Assembly: GCF_002878395.1 (NCBI RefSeq)
Contig: NC_061114.1
Location: forward strand, 160,775,433 to 160,839,432
Direction of reading: 5' to 3'
Length of the DNA stretch: 64,000 nucleotides
Source of the DNA: Capsicum annuum
Lineage: Eukaryota > Streptophyta > Magnoliopsida > Solanales > Solanaceae
Shown: piece by piece, positions 21,625 through 29,769 of the stretch
How the letters are laid out: each line of letters starts with the position of its first letter
How positions within the stretch are numbered: position 1 is the first letter of the stretch
Position numbers and translations under genes: made by a program
Notes under the pieces: generated by a model
Told to the model about the DNA's origin: nothing
The model's database searches: none
Seen by the model: the letters and a program-made list of their open reading frames with translations, nothing else

Positions 21625-23961
21625 TCAATTTATCCATAAAGAACAAATCACTAAAAAAAATAAATCATTAAGAAAATTATTTGTTCCAAATTCACAAAAA
21701 TACTTATTTTCTTGATTGAGTTCTGCAACGATGGCCATCACATCTACTTCTTTTTCTTCATGTTTTTTCTCCTCTTCTTCAACTTGTTTCTTCTCATTTT
21801 CCTTCTCTTCTTCTTCTGATGATTTCTTCTCTTCTTCAATGTCTTCAACCTCTCGTTTGACCACTAATTCTTCTTCAACTGCCTTCTCATTTTTGTATTC
21901 TTCTTCTTCTGCTATATTTTCACTATCTTCTTTTGTTTTCTCCTTATTTTTTTCTTCTGCTTCAATTGTCATCTCCTCATCTTCTCCTTTTTCTTCTTCT
22001 TCTTCTTCATCTTTTGTATTCTCCTCATCTTTTTCTTCTTCTTTCTTCTCTTCTTCACCTTTTTTATCTGTTGCAACCATGTCCGTCGCTGCGACTACAA
22101 GTTCTTTGAGGTTTACTTGATACCGGCTAAAAGGGAGGCTGTCGAGGTGCACTGTATTGTTTTGAAAGGATTACTAAACATATGCAACAAAATTAAATTT
22201 GAAAAGCAAAAAATAAATTAATTTTCCTTCCTCTTGTTGTTTCTTCTTATTCTTCTTGATTCTCCTCAGCCTCTCATCTCTAAAAAAAAAAAAAGCAATA
22301 TCCAATAGACTTTTCTCGAGCAAGGCAATGCGCTCGCGCAGGTCATCGTCATTAGAAGCGTCCGGTGAATTTTTGAGTCCACTTGAACTAGTATCATCAC
22401 AAGCATGTGGTGGACTTGGAACATAATGGTGGCCACCCAAATCTTCGTCTTCGTCCGCGACCTCCGCTGATGAAGTCAGGACTGTCACGCCTTTTAGCTG
22501 CGCCTTCAACGCATCGATGGACGTATCCGTAACTTCTTCCTTGTATGTCTTAAAAGTTTTCATGTATCTCTGCTCCATCTCACGGACAGTAGGGGTAAGG
22601 TACGGGTGCACAATCTATAAAAAAATAAAAATAAATTACAAGACATTTGCTAATATAATAATATTAGTATCATATCATAATAAGTATAATTTTACCTTTA
22701 TGTTATTTCCTTTGTACTTAAAAGGGTCGCCTTCCATTATGTTGTCGCACTTCGACGTGTGCTATCAAAGAAGACGGGGAATGGGTAGGGGAGAATCCAA
22801 CGACTTGCCGGTGTACCTTCCCAGATGAGAAAAGGTCTCATATATCCAAACCTGCAATTAGTAGAAGCACAAGTAAGTCTACAGTGTCTATGTATTACTT
22901 CATAAATAAGTAGGGGTCTATAATAAATCAATAGGCTGATTGATTATAAGTACCAGAAATGCCCAGGGAAAGCCAAATAAAGCGTATGATGCATTATTCC
23001 TCTTGACAAAAGCTTCTTTTTGCTTGTTCAGATTGGTCTTTTTTTTCAGATAGCTCAAGGTCAGCCGTCATCTTGATATGGTCCAAATCCACCTTCTTTG
23101 ACGGGTCCTTTGCCAACAGCATCGTGTGCACAAACCAAACCAAAGCACACTTCAACTTTTGTTGATTATTCAGTCTGTTACCTTTCATCAGGCTAATCAA
23201 TTTTGCAGCAGTAATGCTCTTGTTCTTCGTCACCTTAAAATGAAAGATTTTTCCATTTTGAAGGACTTTGTTCATTTTTTATTCACGGGAATATGCTGAA
23301 CTATTCAACCCCATAATCAAAGTAAATTCCTTTAAGTCGAAACAAGCTGGCATACCGTTCGTACAAAACCAAATTTCATGTAGTTTTTTTGATTTTTTAT
23401 ATGTTGCAACAACATATAATGAATCATCTGTCCATTAAACTTAAAATATTTCGGAATATGCCTCAAGTGTCCGAAACATGTCTTCTTAAAATCATAATAC
23501 AACTTTTGTTCAACAAGAACCCATCTAAACTCTCGATACACCGCCATTCTTGCTCTCATAGAAATTTTTGCAGGAAAAGAGCCTAGATCATCCATCCAGG
23601 TTGTTAGGCCGTACGACTCAACGGAGATATCTCTCACACAAATTGACAAGGATAGAGGATAGTCCTCCTCATCTCCGATATCTCTTCTATCCTCACCGTT
23701 ACTGCTATCACTTTCACTTTCTTCTTCGCTTTCCTCCTTGCTTTTACCTTCGCTATCCTCAGTATCCTCACTCTCGTGTGCACTACTTTCATCATATTCG
23801 GAAATATCGACAAGGATTCTTGATTCGATTTCAGACTCCGATTCATCGACTACGGGTTTTTTTCTCTTGGAAGTTTTCAAAACTTCTTTGGATTTTCGCT
23901 TCCTGCTGATAGAAGCAGTGGAAGCAGGCCTTTTAACTTCTCTATGAACTCTTCTCACCAT
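21625..23961 (-). pseudogene. DUF1985-domain gene of the MULE cluster
   Basis: The gene starts MVRRVHREVKRPAS at 23961 with a basic, NLS-like segment (KRKSKEVLKTSKRKK) and a long acidic Ser/Glu stretch. The DUF1985 domain follows from about 23520 to 22930 (FKFNGQMIHYMLL, GMPACFDLKEFTLIMGL, KCALVWFVHTMLLAKDP, FGFPWAFL). A frameshift near 23390 splits it. After PWAFL a GT...AG intron (about 22946-22853) leads to VWIYETFSHLG and PRLLRWHTSKCDNIMEGDPF with small frame changes, then VHPYLTPTVREMEQRYMKTF (22615-22540) and a Glu/Lys-rich tail (22150-21700). Such genes are carried by plant MULEs, often joined to a Ulp1 peptidase; no peptidase core is visible here. It converges on the GRF gene. Confidence 0.8.
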
Positions 23962-23979
23962 TTATGATCTATAGAAAAA

Positions 23980-24090
23980 AATAAATTTGTAGTGGTCGAT
24001 TTATCGACCACTAGTCTATTAAAAAAAACAAATGCAGCAAAATTAAATCTGTAGTGGTCGATCTATCGATCACTGGTCTATTAAGAAAAA
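23980..24090. repeat. Two tandem copies of a palindromic 22-mer block
   Basis: AGTGGTCGAT-TT-ATCGACCACT (23991-24012) is a perfect 10-bp stem with a 2-base loop. About 60 bp on, AGTGGTCGATCTATCGATCACT (24052-24073) is a near copy. Both sit in a repeated context (AAATTTGTAGTGG... and TCTATTAA...). Related words (AGTGATCGACCAGTCATTGACC) occur at 15954-15975 on the other side of the MULE cluster. Confidence 0.85.
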
Positions 24091-25546
24091 TGAAAAAACG
24101 CCTCACATCAAACACGTAATTCAAGTTCCAAATTTGGTAGTGCAATTCACAACAACAAGAACACCATTAAAATGGGTTCAATTTAGTACAAAAAATTCAA
24201 AATCAAATGCAACATAAATACAAAAATTGAAAAAAATTCTAATCATTATCCAAAGCAAAACCCGATTAAACATGCGAAATCGACAATGTTAACTAAAAAC
24301 ACTCAAATTTCGATTAATTCAACGAAGAATAGTGCAATTTTTGTCAAGATCGAAAAACCCCAACACAAAGAGTCATCGAAAAAATTACTAAAATGGATCT
24401 AGAACTGATTGGGAAGAAAATTACACTTACCTGAGCAAGAGAAATTCAAAAAAAATCGCCTGAGGAAGCAAGAATCAGCCGAATTATTTTTTTCAAAAAA
24501 ATAAGAACCAAAATCGGGAGAAGGAAAAGTTTGAGGAGAGAGAAATGTGTAGTTGAAAATATTAAATGGTTTTAATAAATATTATTAAAATTGAAAAATA
24601 TAAAAAGGGACCATGTTGTAGTTTTTAAAAAAGTTGTATTTTTTTCCCAAGTTTTAAAAATGTTAAAGAAAACCATGACCCCACAACCCTGACCTACTTT
24701 TTAAACCTAATCCTAAAAAATAAATGGAAAAGAAATTTGATGCCTATGGCTCAAAATAAATTTTGAAAATGTGTAGGAATTAAAATTGTCTCCCGATACT
24801 TACCGTTGTGACTGCATGTGTTTTGGTTAAGTTAATAAAATTTTACTAGTGTGTGAATTGCAAGTGTAATGCTAAACTTGTAAACATATCAAAATAATTG
24901 GATCAAAGTATATTGTTGGCTTATGTATATTAATAATGGTTATTTTAAAGTCAATGATCTCATCCTCATTGAGCCAGCACATTGCGAGAATGAATTGCCC
25001 GAATTACAAGGGGTGAATTGTTTGTAGCACTTGTTTGATCAAAATCTATTACAATACTCGAAAAATTGCTATTTTGAGGAACTAACTTGAGGAAGAAGAA
25101 TAAGAAAGGAGTGGTTTTGGAGGCCACGATGATGTAAGCTTTGTTTTGCTATAAGGCTATTGAGAAATGCTCTCCTTGCTAGTACAATTGATCTCCACAT
25201 TTCGTATCTTAATATCTCTTGAGGATTGTGAATGTAAATCTGTAAAATTCGTGAGGTTTTTCTATTGTGGACATAGCTGAAGTAAGGTCAGTATAAAATC
25301 AAGGCCAAACCCAAATCCCCCACCCTAGTCCAAATGTCCTCCTTTTTTAGTTGGGCAAAACTTTATTTAAGGAAACAATATTTTATTTTATAAGCACCTA
25401 ATTAATCTATTTCATAATTAGTCTCTCTGTTAAAGATTTTGAACATCACTACGTAAAATTCTATTAATATTTTGGGCATAGCCAAAGTGAAAATAGTGTA
25501 AAAGTCTTACCCAAATTTAAGTTTAATTGTGCCTAGTTTTTCACCG
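24091..25546. other. Spacer without recognised genes
   Basis: AT-rich DNA. The first 400 bp look like promoter and 5' flank of the minus-strand DUF1985 gene. Nothing further was recognised. Confidence 0.5.
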
Positions 25547-25549
25547 TAA

Positions 25550-25737
25550 GGGATCGTTTGGTACAAGGGGTAAGGGAATAACTAAGTTTGAAATTAATTT
25601 TAAAAAAGCTTGTCCTATATTTGATGGAAATAAAATGCATAAGATTAGTTATCTCAAAACTATAATATTATTTTTAACCCACCTTGAAAATGAAATAACT
25701 AATTCCATGATAGCTTATTTAACAATCAAACAATCCC
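25550..25737. mobile_element. Tourist-like MITE, 188 bp
   Basis: GGGATCGTTTGGTAC at the left pairs with the reverse complement of the right end, GGGATTGTTTGAT, and TAA flanks both sides (25547-25549, 25738-25740), the PIF/Harbinger target duplication. Confidence 0.85.
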
Positions 25738-25849
25738 TAATTATGTATCTCAAGACATTAGTTGGGTAGGAGTGTGGATTAATTTTATGTTACCAAAAAA
25801 TGGATCTAAGTTTTATACTTGTGGATTCTCAAATTTTGGATTCATTTCT

Positions 25850-26200
25850 AAGATAAAAGAAGTCTTATAAAAATATTATGAGTTGTGTTAGTCACAGAAT
25901 ATTTCTTTATAGTGTTTTATTTTATTTTTCATAGAATAATACATATACTTCAATGTTGTCTAACAAATTACTAGCACAAATAGCTAACTTTGTATGTTCT
26001 GTAAGTTTACTCACTTTAGATAGAAATTATAAAATTTATATTTGAAATTAAAATCTCTATCTAACATTTAGCATACTATTTGTGCACGTAATCTTTTGAC
26101 ATACGTATATGAAGCCTGACTTGTCAAAATTCAATTTCAAACATGTATGCCTGTAAAGTTTCAATGATCAATTTCAAATTTTAAACATATATATTTTAAA
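25850..26200. repeat. Dispersed repeat, copy 2
   Basis: Aligns by eye in the same orientation with 13320-13610, with many substitutions. No coding content. Confidence 0.5.
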
Positions 26201-26563
26201 CTGGGAGTAGATTTTTATAAAGTTTGATCTGTCAATCTTCATTTTTATTAACATTTTCATGTCTTTTCAACCATATCTCACATAATTTAAACTCGCTTTT
26301 CATGTTTGAAGCTTGAGAATTTTTTTCGAGTTTACAATAATAATAATTTTTTGATGGTGTTTTGATTTACTCCATGAGATTTTGTATAAAAAGTTGTTGA
26401 AATTACCTCTTTTATGATTATAACATACTTTAATTCAAGCACTATACTTTAATTGAAATACAACATACATGTAACACATCATTGTAGAACAAGTGAACAA
26501 CTAAGAGGAAATGAAGCAAAATATTTCTTTAAGGGAGAAGTGAAATCATTTTGGTGAACGGAT

Positions 26564-26806
26564 TCATTTGGAAATCAATAGGATTGAATTAATTGGTCTT
26601 CTGAGAATTTTGCTCTTTAAAGAGCTTTTTCTATTCTCTTCCGTACTGTTTAAATTGCTGTGCTCTGATACCATTTGTAGGGGGGTGTGCGAATTTAATA
26701 GGTAAAATAGATTTAGTAGGTTTCTAGTAAATCTATTTTTATTAGTGCGTGGATATTTTGTTTCAATATCTTTTAATAATTTACTCTTTTCGTAAGATAT
26801 ATTCAT
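26564..26806 (-). CDS. Small frame spanning the primer-binding site and 3' junction
   Basis: An 80-codon frame (MNISYEKSKLLKDIETKYPR...) starts 9 bases after the preceding frame's stop. It runs through the primer-binding site and the 35-bp terminal repeat and ends in what appears to be host flank. Its last 24 or so codons are therefore not viral. No domain recognised; Lys-, Asn- and Ser-rich. Confidence 0.4.
   Translation of the reverse strand: MNISYEKSKLLKDIETKYPRTNKNRFTRNLLNLFYLLNSHTPLQMVSEHSNLNSTEENRKSSLKSKILRRPINSILLISK
26635..26669 (-). repeat. 35-bp terminal repeat of the viral copy (left)
   Basis: Identical to 35215-35249. The match stops abruptly at 26634/35214 and at 26670/35250, which marks the boundaries of the integrated genome. 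Confidence 0.95.
26662..26673 (-). promoter_or_regulatory. Initiator tRNA-Met primer-binding site
   Basis: On the minus strand it reads TGGTATCAGAGC, the standard caulimovirid site complementary to the 3' end of plant initiator tRNA-Met, where minus-strand DNA synthesis starts. The other end of the copy (35249) begins four bases into this motif. Confidence 0.95.
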
Positions 26807-26814
26807 TAATTATT

Positions 26815-27117
26815 TTATCCTGTAGTAATTGCAGAGTTACAAATTTCTGTATAATAATTTATCCTATCTGTGCTATAATGTATATCTAATTCTAGATTTT
26901 CAATGTTATTTATTATCTTGTGTTGTTCTTCTCGTAGTGAGTTTTTTAAATTATATAAACTATCACATGTACTTTTATCTAAATTTTCTAATGTTTTTTC
27001 TATCCATATTAATTTTTCTTTTAGGTCTTCCATTATTTTCTTAATTCGGTTTCTATAATTAATTTTATTATTTAGATTTTCTTGATTTTCTCTAGTTTGT
27101 CTAATATATTCTAACAT
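26815..27117 (-). CDS. Viral small coiled-coil frame B2
   Basis: A 100-aa frame opens MLEYIRQTRENQENLNNKIN and is rich in Lys, Glu, Asn and Ile with heptad-like spacing, so a coiled coil is likely. It starts three bases after the stop of the frame before it and ends eight bases before the next ATG, typical of tightly packed caulimovirid genes translated by reinitiation. It occupies the same place relative to A2 that B1 (27272-27472) has relative to A1. Function unknown. Confidence 0.55.
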   Translation of the reverse strand: MLEYIRQTRENQENLNNKINYRNRIKKIMEDLKEKLIWIEKTLENLDKSTCDSLYNLKNSLREEQHKIINNIENLELDIHYSTDRINYYTEICNSAITTG

Positions 27118-27120
27118 TTT

Positions 27121-27327
27121 TTAATCTGAATAATATCCTTCTGGGTAAATTTCTTCGTATAACTGTTCTAGACAATTTATAGTTTCAATTTCATAGTTTA
27201 TTACTTTTGCTAATATTATCTTCTTGATATCTATGATTTCTATGTTTTTAAGTATATATAATATTAAAACTTTAAGATAATCTAAATGATCTATTTTTAA
27301 AATTATAATATTTTGTAGTTGTTTGTT
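27121..27327 (-). CDS. Viral small frame A2 (no ATG), homologous to A1
   Basis: The frame is open from the last in-frame stop (about 27330) to TAA at 27121-27123 and contains LDYLKVLILYILKNIEIIDI then KKIILAKV. This matches A1 (VDKFKILILYALRNIKVADI then RKIILEKA) almost position for position. There is no ATG before the conserved part, so it is either expressed by another route or is a decayed duplicate. It overlaps the end of B1 in another frame. Confidence 0.5.
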   Translation of the reverse strand, partial: NKQLQNIIILKIDHLDYLKVLILYILKNIEIIDIKKIILAKVINYEIETINCLEQLYEEIYPEGYYSD

Positions 27328-27472
27328 TTAGCCTTAGTAGTTTTTGCATATTTTTATTAAGAAATTTTATATCTTTGTTTTCCATGTATTTATCTATATT
27401 TATTTTTATCTGTTTTTCTAGTAACTGCATATTTTTTATATCTTTTTCTAAAAATTTTATGTAACTTATCAT
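27272..27472 (-). CDS. Viral small coiled-coil frame B1
   Basis: A 66-aa Lys-, Asn- and Leu-rich frame starts MISYIKFLEKDIKNMQLLEK, overlaps the stop of A1 by four bases and looks helical. It resembles B2 in length class, start (M-x-x-YI) and coiled-coil composition, although identity is low. Function unknown. Confidence 0.5.
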   Translation of the reverse strand: MISYIKFLEKDIKNMQLLEKQIKINIDKYMENKDIKFLNKNMQKLLRLKQTTTKYYNFKNRSFRLS

Positions 27473-27660
27473 CGTAAGTATTTATAAGAGTAGTTAGGTA
27501 GTTGTGGTATATAATTTATTCTAGTCATGTAATATTTACCAAAAGCTTTTTCTAATATTATTTTTCTTATATCTGCTACTTTTATATTTCTAAGTGCATA
27601 CAAAATAAGTATCTTGAATTTATCTACCATCACATCAGATATATTATCATTCATTTTCAT
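27469..27660 (-). CDS. Viral small frame A1
   Basis: A 63-aa frame (MKMNDNISDVMVDKFKILIL...) is the first in the transcript after the inferred RNA start. Its LILY-x2-RNI-x3-DI-x-KIIL segment recurs in A2. It overlaps B1 by four bases. Nothing in it matches a caulimovirid domain that I know. Confidence 0.55.
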   Translation of the reverse strand: MKMNDNISDVMVDKFKILILYALRNIKVADIRKIILEKAFGKYYMTRINYIPQLPNYSYKYLR

Positions 27661-27963
27661 AAAATTGCTTTTTTCAAAATATTCCCTTCAACCATGTACA
27701 TAAAATATAGTCATCTTAGCTTACTATATACTAGATTATTCTTAAATAATGTGTTCTTCTGTCACTATTAACATGGTAATCCGGATATTTTTCCCTTAAA
27801 CAGCGCCTCTACTCTGGTTACTCCCCGCCACGGCTTCTTGCCTCATTGGTTTCACCTTTAGGATGGCATAGTCCTTAGGGATATTTCTCCGTTTCCTCTT
27901 TGTTAATAAACTTCTTAACATATTATTCTTCGAATAATTCTACTATAAAGTAACTAATATGAA

Positions 27964-27969
27964 TTTATT
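27964..27969 (-). terminator. Viral poly(A) signal
   Basis: AATAAA on the minus strand lies about 200 bases downstream of the inferred RNA start. In caulimovirids the signal sits in the same position, inside the terminally redundant part of the genomic RNA. Confidence 0.6.
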
Positions 27970-28192
27970 TTATCATATCATGATTGTTGGGAATTATGAA
28001 ATTAGCTATTCATAATTATAAATAGATATACCTGTTCGGGTAGCTTTGTTATTTCTGAGTTTTGTTGTTCCATAGCTTTTTCCATTGGAGTATGTTTATC
28101 TAATTAACTGAGTAAAATATTTTTGTGGATTGGAGAGAGTAAAAGTGCTTCAACGCATGAAGGCTTGCCTTTTGCAATGCCTTCTGCCTCTG

Positions 28193-28200
28193 TATTTATA
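28193..28200 (-). promoter_or_regulatory. Viral TATA box (35S-like promoter)
   Basis: CTATAAATACAGAGGCAGAA on the minus strand is a strong plant TATA context in the noncoding stretch after the transactivator gene. RNA would start about 30 bases on, near 28165, ahead of the poly(A) signal and the small frames. Confidence 0.8.
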
Positions 28201-28420
28201 GAACGAAAGGCAATCAATCAAAACAACTTTACACGTTTTCTAAAAACTAAAAACTTAAAGCTAAAAAAAGTCAACATAAATGGCCTATGGCCTATCCTAC
28301 TTTCACCTACCCTAAAGAAAAGTTTTAAAATGTGTAAGAAAAGTTTAAAAGTTACATAAATGCTTGTCGTAAGAAAATTTATACAATAGGTCCAAATATC
28401 TTCCGTTGATTTGTTGTCGT

Positions 28421-28508
28421 ATCTGCTCCATTATTGCTCTGCATCTGCTCCATTATTGCTCTGTATCTGCTCTATTATTGCTCTGTATCTGCTCTATTAT
28501 TGCTTTTT
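28421..28508 (-). repeat. Four tandem 22-bp repeats upstream of the viral TATA box
   Basis: Plus-strand unit ATCTGCTCCATTATTGCTCTG(C/T) starts at 28421, 28443, 28465 and 28487 with few changes. It lies between the transactivator stop and the TATA box (about 220-310 bases upstream of it in viral sense), where 35S-type enhancers lie. Enhancer function is inferred from place only. Confidence 0.9.
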
Positions 28509-28542
28509 TATTTTATCTTTCCAGCTGGCATTTTGTCTTCTT

Positions 28543-29769
28543 TTATTCTAGATGTACCTCTGGAATAATATTATCTTCTCCATTGCACCTCGAACATTGG
28601 TGGTCTGGATATTTATGTCCGATTATTTTACAGTATCTTGTTAGTAGTCCTTCTGAAATAAATCCCTTTTTTATTGCTCTTGCGGTAGATTGTTTTTCTG
28701 GGTTGAGTAGTGTCATTATCCATTGTCTTACGTCTTCCATATCTGCTTGTCTTAGTTCTTTTGAATTTGAATATATCATTTGATGATCTCTTGAATAGTA
28801 GCTCCATATTGGGTTTCCGTTAGCATAGTTATTTGCTAGTTCTTGAATGATCGTAGCTAGTCCGATAAGTCTTTTATTTGCATAAAAATCTGGTATCTCG
28901 ATTCTAGGTATCTCCGGTTGTTGCGAAATATCTTCTGGTATAATCATATCTCTTGTTAGTCCTATCTTTACAACTTGTATAACTGGTTTTATTTCGTCAT
29001 ATAATATCTCTGCTGGTGCAGTATAACACTTTATATAAAATAAATTTCCTTTTGTTATTCTTTTATAGGTAGTGAATATCTTGTATAATTCCTCCATAGC
29101 TGTTAGCTCTTCTCCGTCGTGGGTATATATGGTATTTAGTAGTCCATAGTCAAAACAAGTTTTAACTAGGCTTGGTGCGATTAATTTATTGTATCCTTGT
29201 AGTTTTTGGGTTATATAATTGGTATTTGGTTCTTTGATGTCTGTAGCTCTGGGGTTATGGTTTAGAAAGGTTTGTACTCTGTATATATTTTCTATGTATT
29301 TCTGGGCGGTGTAGTTGTATACTTTTTTGTCTTGGTTTAGGCTATCTCGGTATGTATTAACTTGTGGGGGTATAAATAAATGGTCTTTTTGTGTTTTTGG
29401 GGTAAATGGTTTTTCAAATATTTTGTTCATATTTGCATTCTGGTATCTTGGCCTATTAACTCCTTTGCTTGTACCTGCAGAAGTAGATTGATAAACGTTA
29501 TGGGTTTTATGGAGTGTCCCAATGTCTCCTTCTAGCTCTGGATTTTTAATGTCTTCCGATCGACATAGCTCTGCACACTGCTGAGTTAGCTGATTTGTAG
29601 CTATAGACTTCAGTTTATCTTCATTAGTCTTTAGCTTTTCTATCTCATTACCCATACTGTCCACTTTCATTGAAAGCGTAGTTAGGGTGCTAAGTATTTT
29701 TTCTAGAGTATCTTCCTCTACTATTTCAGTCTGTGTAGCTTTGTCTTGATATGTAATCTGCAATAACAT
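28543..29769 (-). CDS. Transactivator/inclusion-body protein (TAV), intact frame
   Basis: A 408-aa open frame overlaps the end of the polymerase frame by 44 bases, the usual last gene of a caulimovirid with transactivator. The N-terminus carries Leu-heptads (TLEKILSTLTTLSMKVDSMG). The middle part (about residues 215-330), with ATIIQELANNYANGNPIWSY and an aromatic-rich stretch before it, corresponds to the conserved TAV core. A Cys/His cluster at the end (YCKIIGHKYPDHQCSRCNGE) is a zinc-finger-like element. In the family this protein permits reinitiation on polycistronic viral RNA and forms inclusion bodies in the cytoplasm. No stop or frameshift in this copy. Confidence 0.85.
   Translation of the reverse strand: MLLQITYQDKATQTEIVEEDTLEKILSTLTTLSMKVDSMGNEIEKLKTNEDKLKSIATNQLTQQCAELCRSEDIKNPELEGDIGTLHKTHNVYQSTSAGTSKGVNRPRYQNANMNKIFEKPFTPKTQKDHLFIPPQVNTYRDSLNQDKKVYNYTAQKYIENIYRVQTFLNHNPRATDIKEPNTNYITQKLQGYNKLIAPSLVKTCFDYGLLNTIYTHDGEELTAMEELYKIFTTYKRITKGNLFYIKCYTAPAEILYDEIKPVIQVVKIGLTRDMIIPEDISQQPEIPRIEIPDFYANKRLIGLATIIQELANNYANGNPIWSYYSRDHQMIYSNSKELRQADMEDVRQWIMTLLNPEKQSTARAIKKGFISEGLLTRYCKIIGHKYPDHQCSRCNGEDNIIPEVHLE

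Noticed and set aside
21716..22120. Ser/Phe-rich 134-codon frame on the plus strand
   Set aside because: It is the complement of the Glu/Lys-rich tail of the minus-strand DUF1985 gene; GAA/AAG-rich codons read as Ser/Phe/Leu on the other strand.
26612..26625. GCTCTTTAAAGAGC palindrome beside the viral 3' junction
   Set aside because: A perfect 14-bp palindrome, but a single short case in AT-rich DNA is not enough to claim a role in integration.
28406..28783. Cys/Leu-rich 125-codon plus-strand frame
   Set aside because: Created by the 22-bp viral repeats and the reverse of the transactivator gene.
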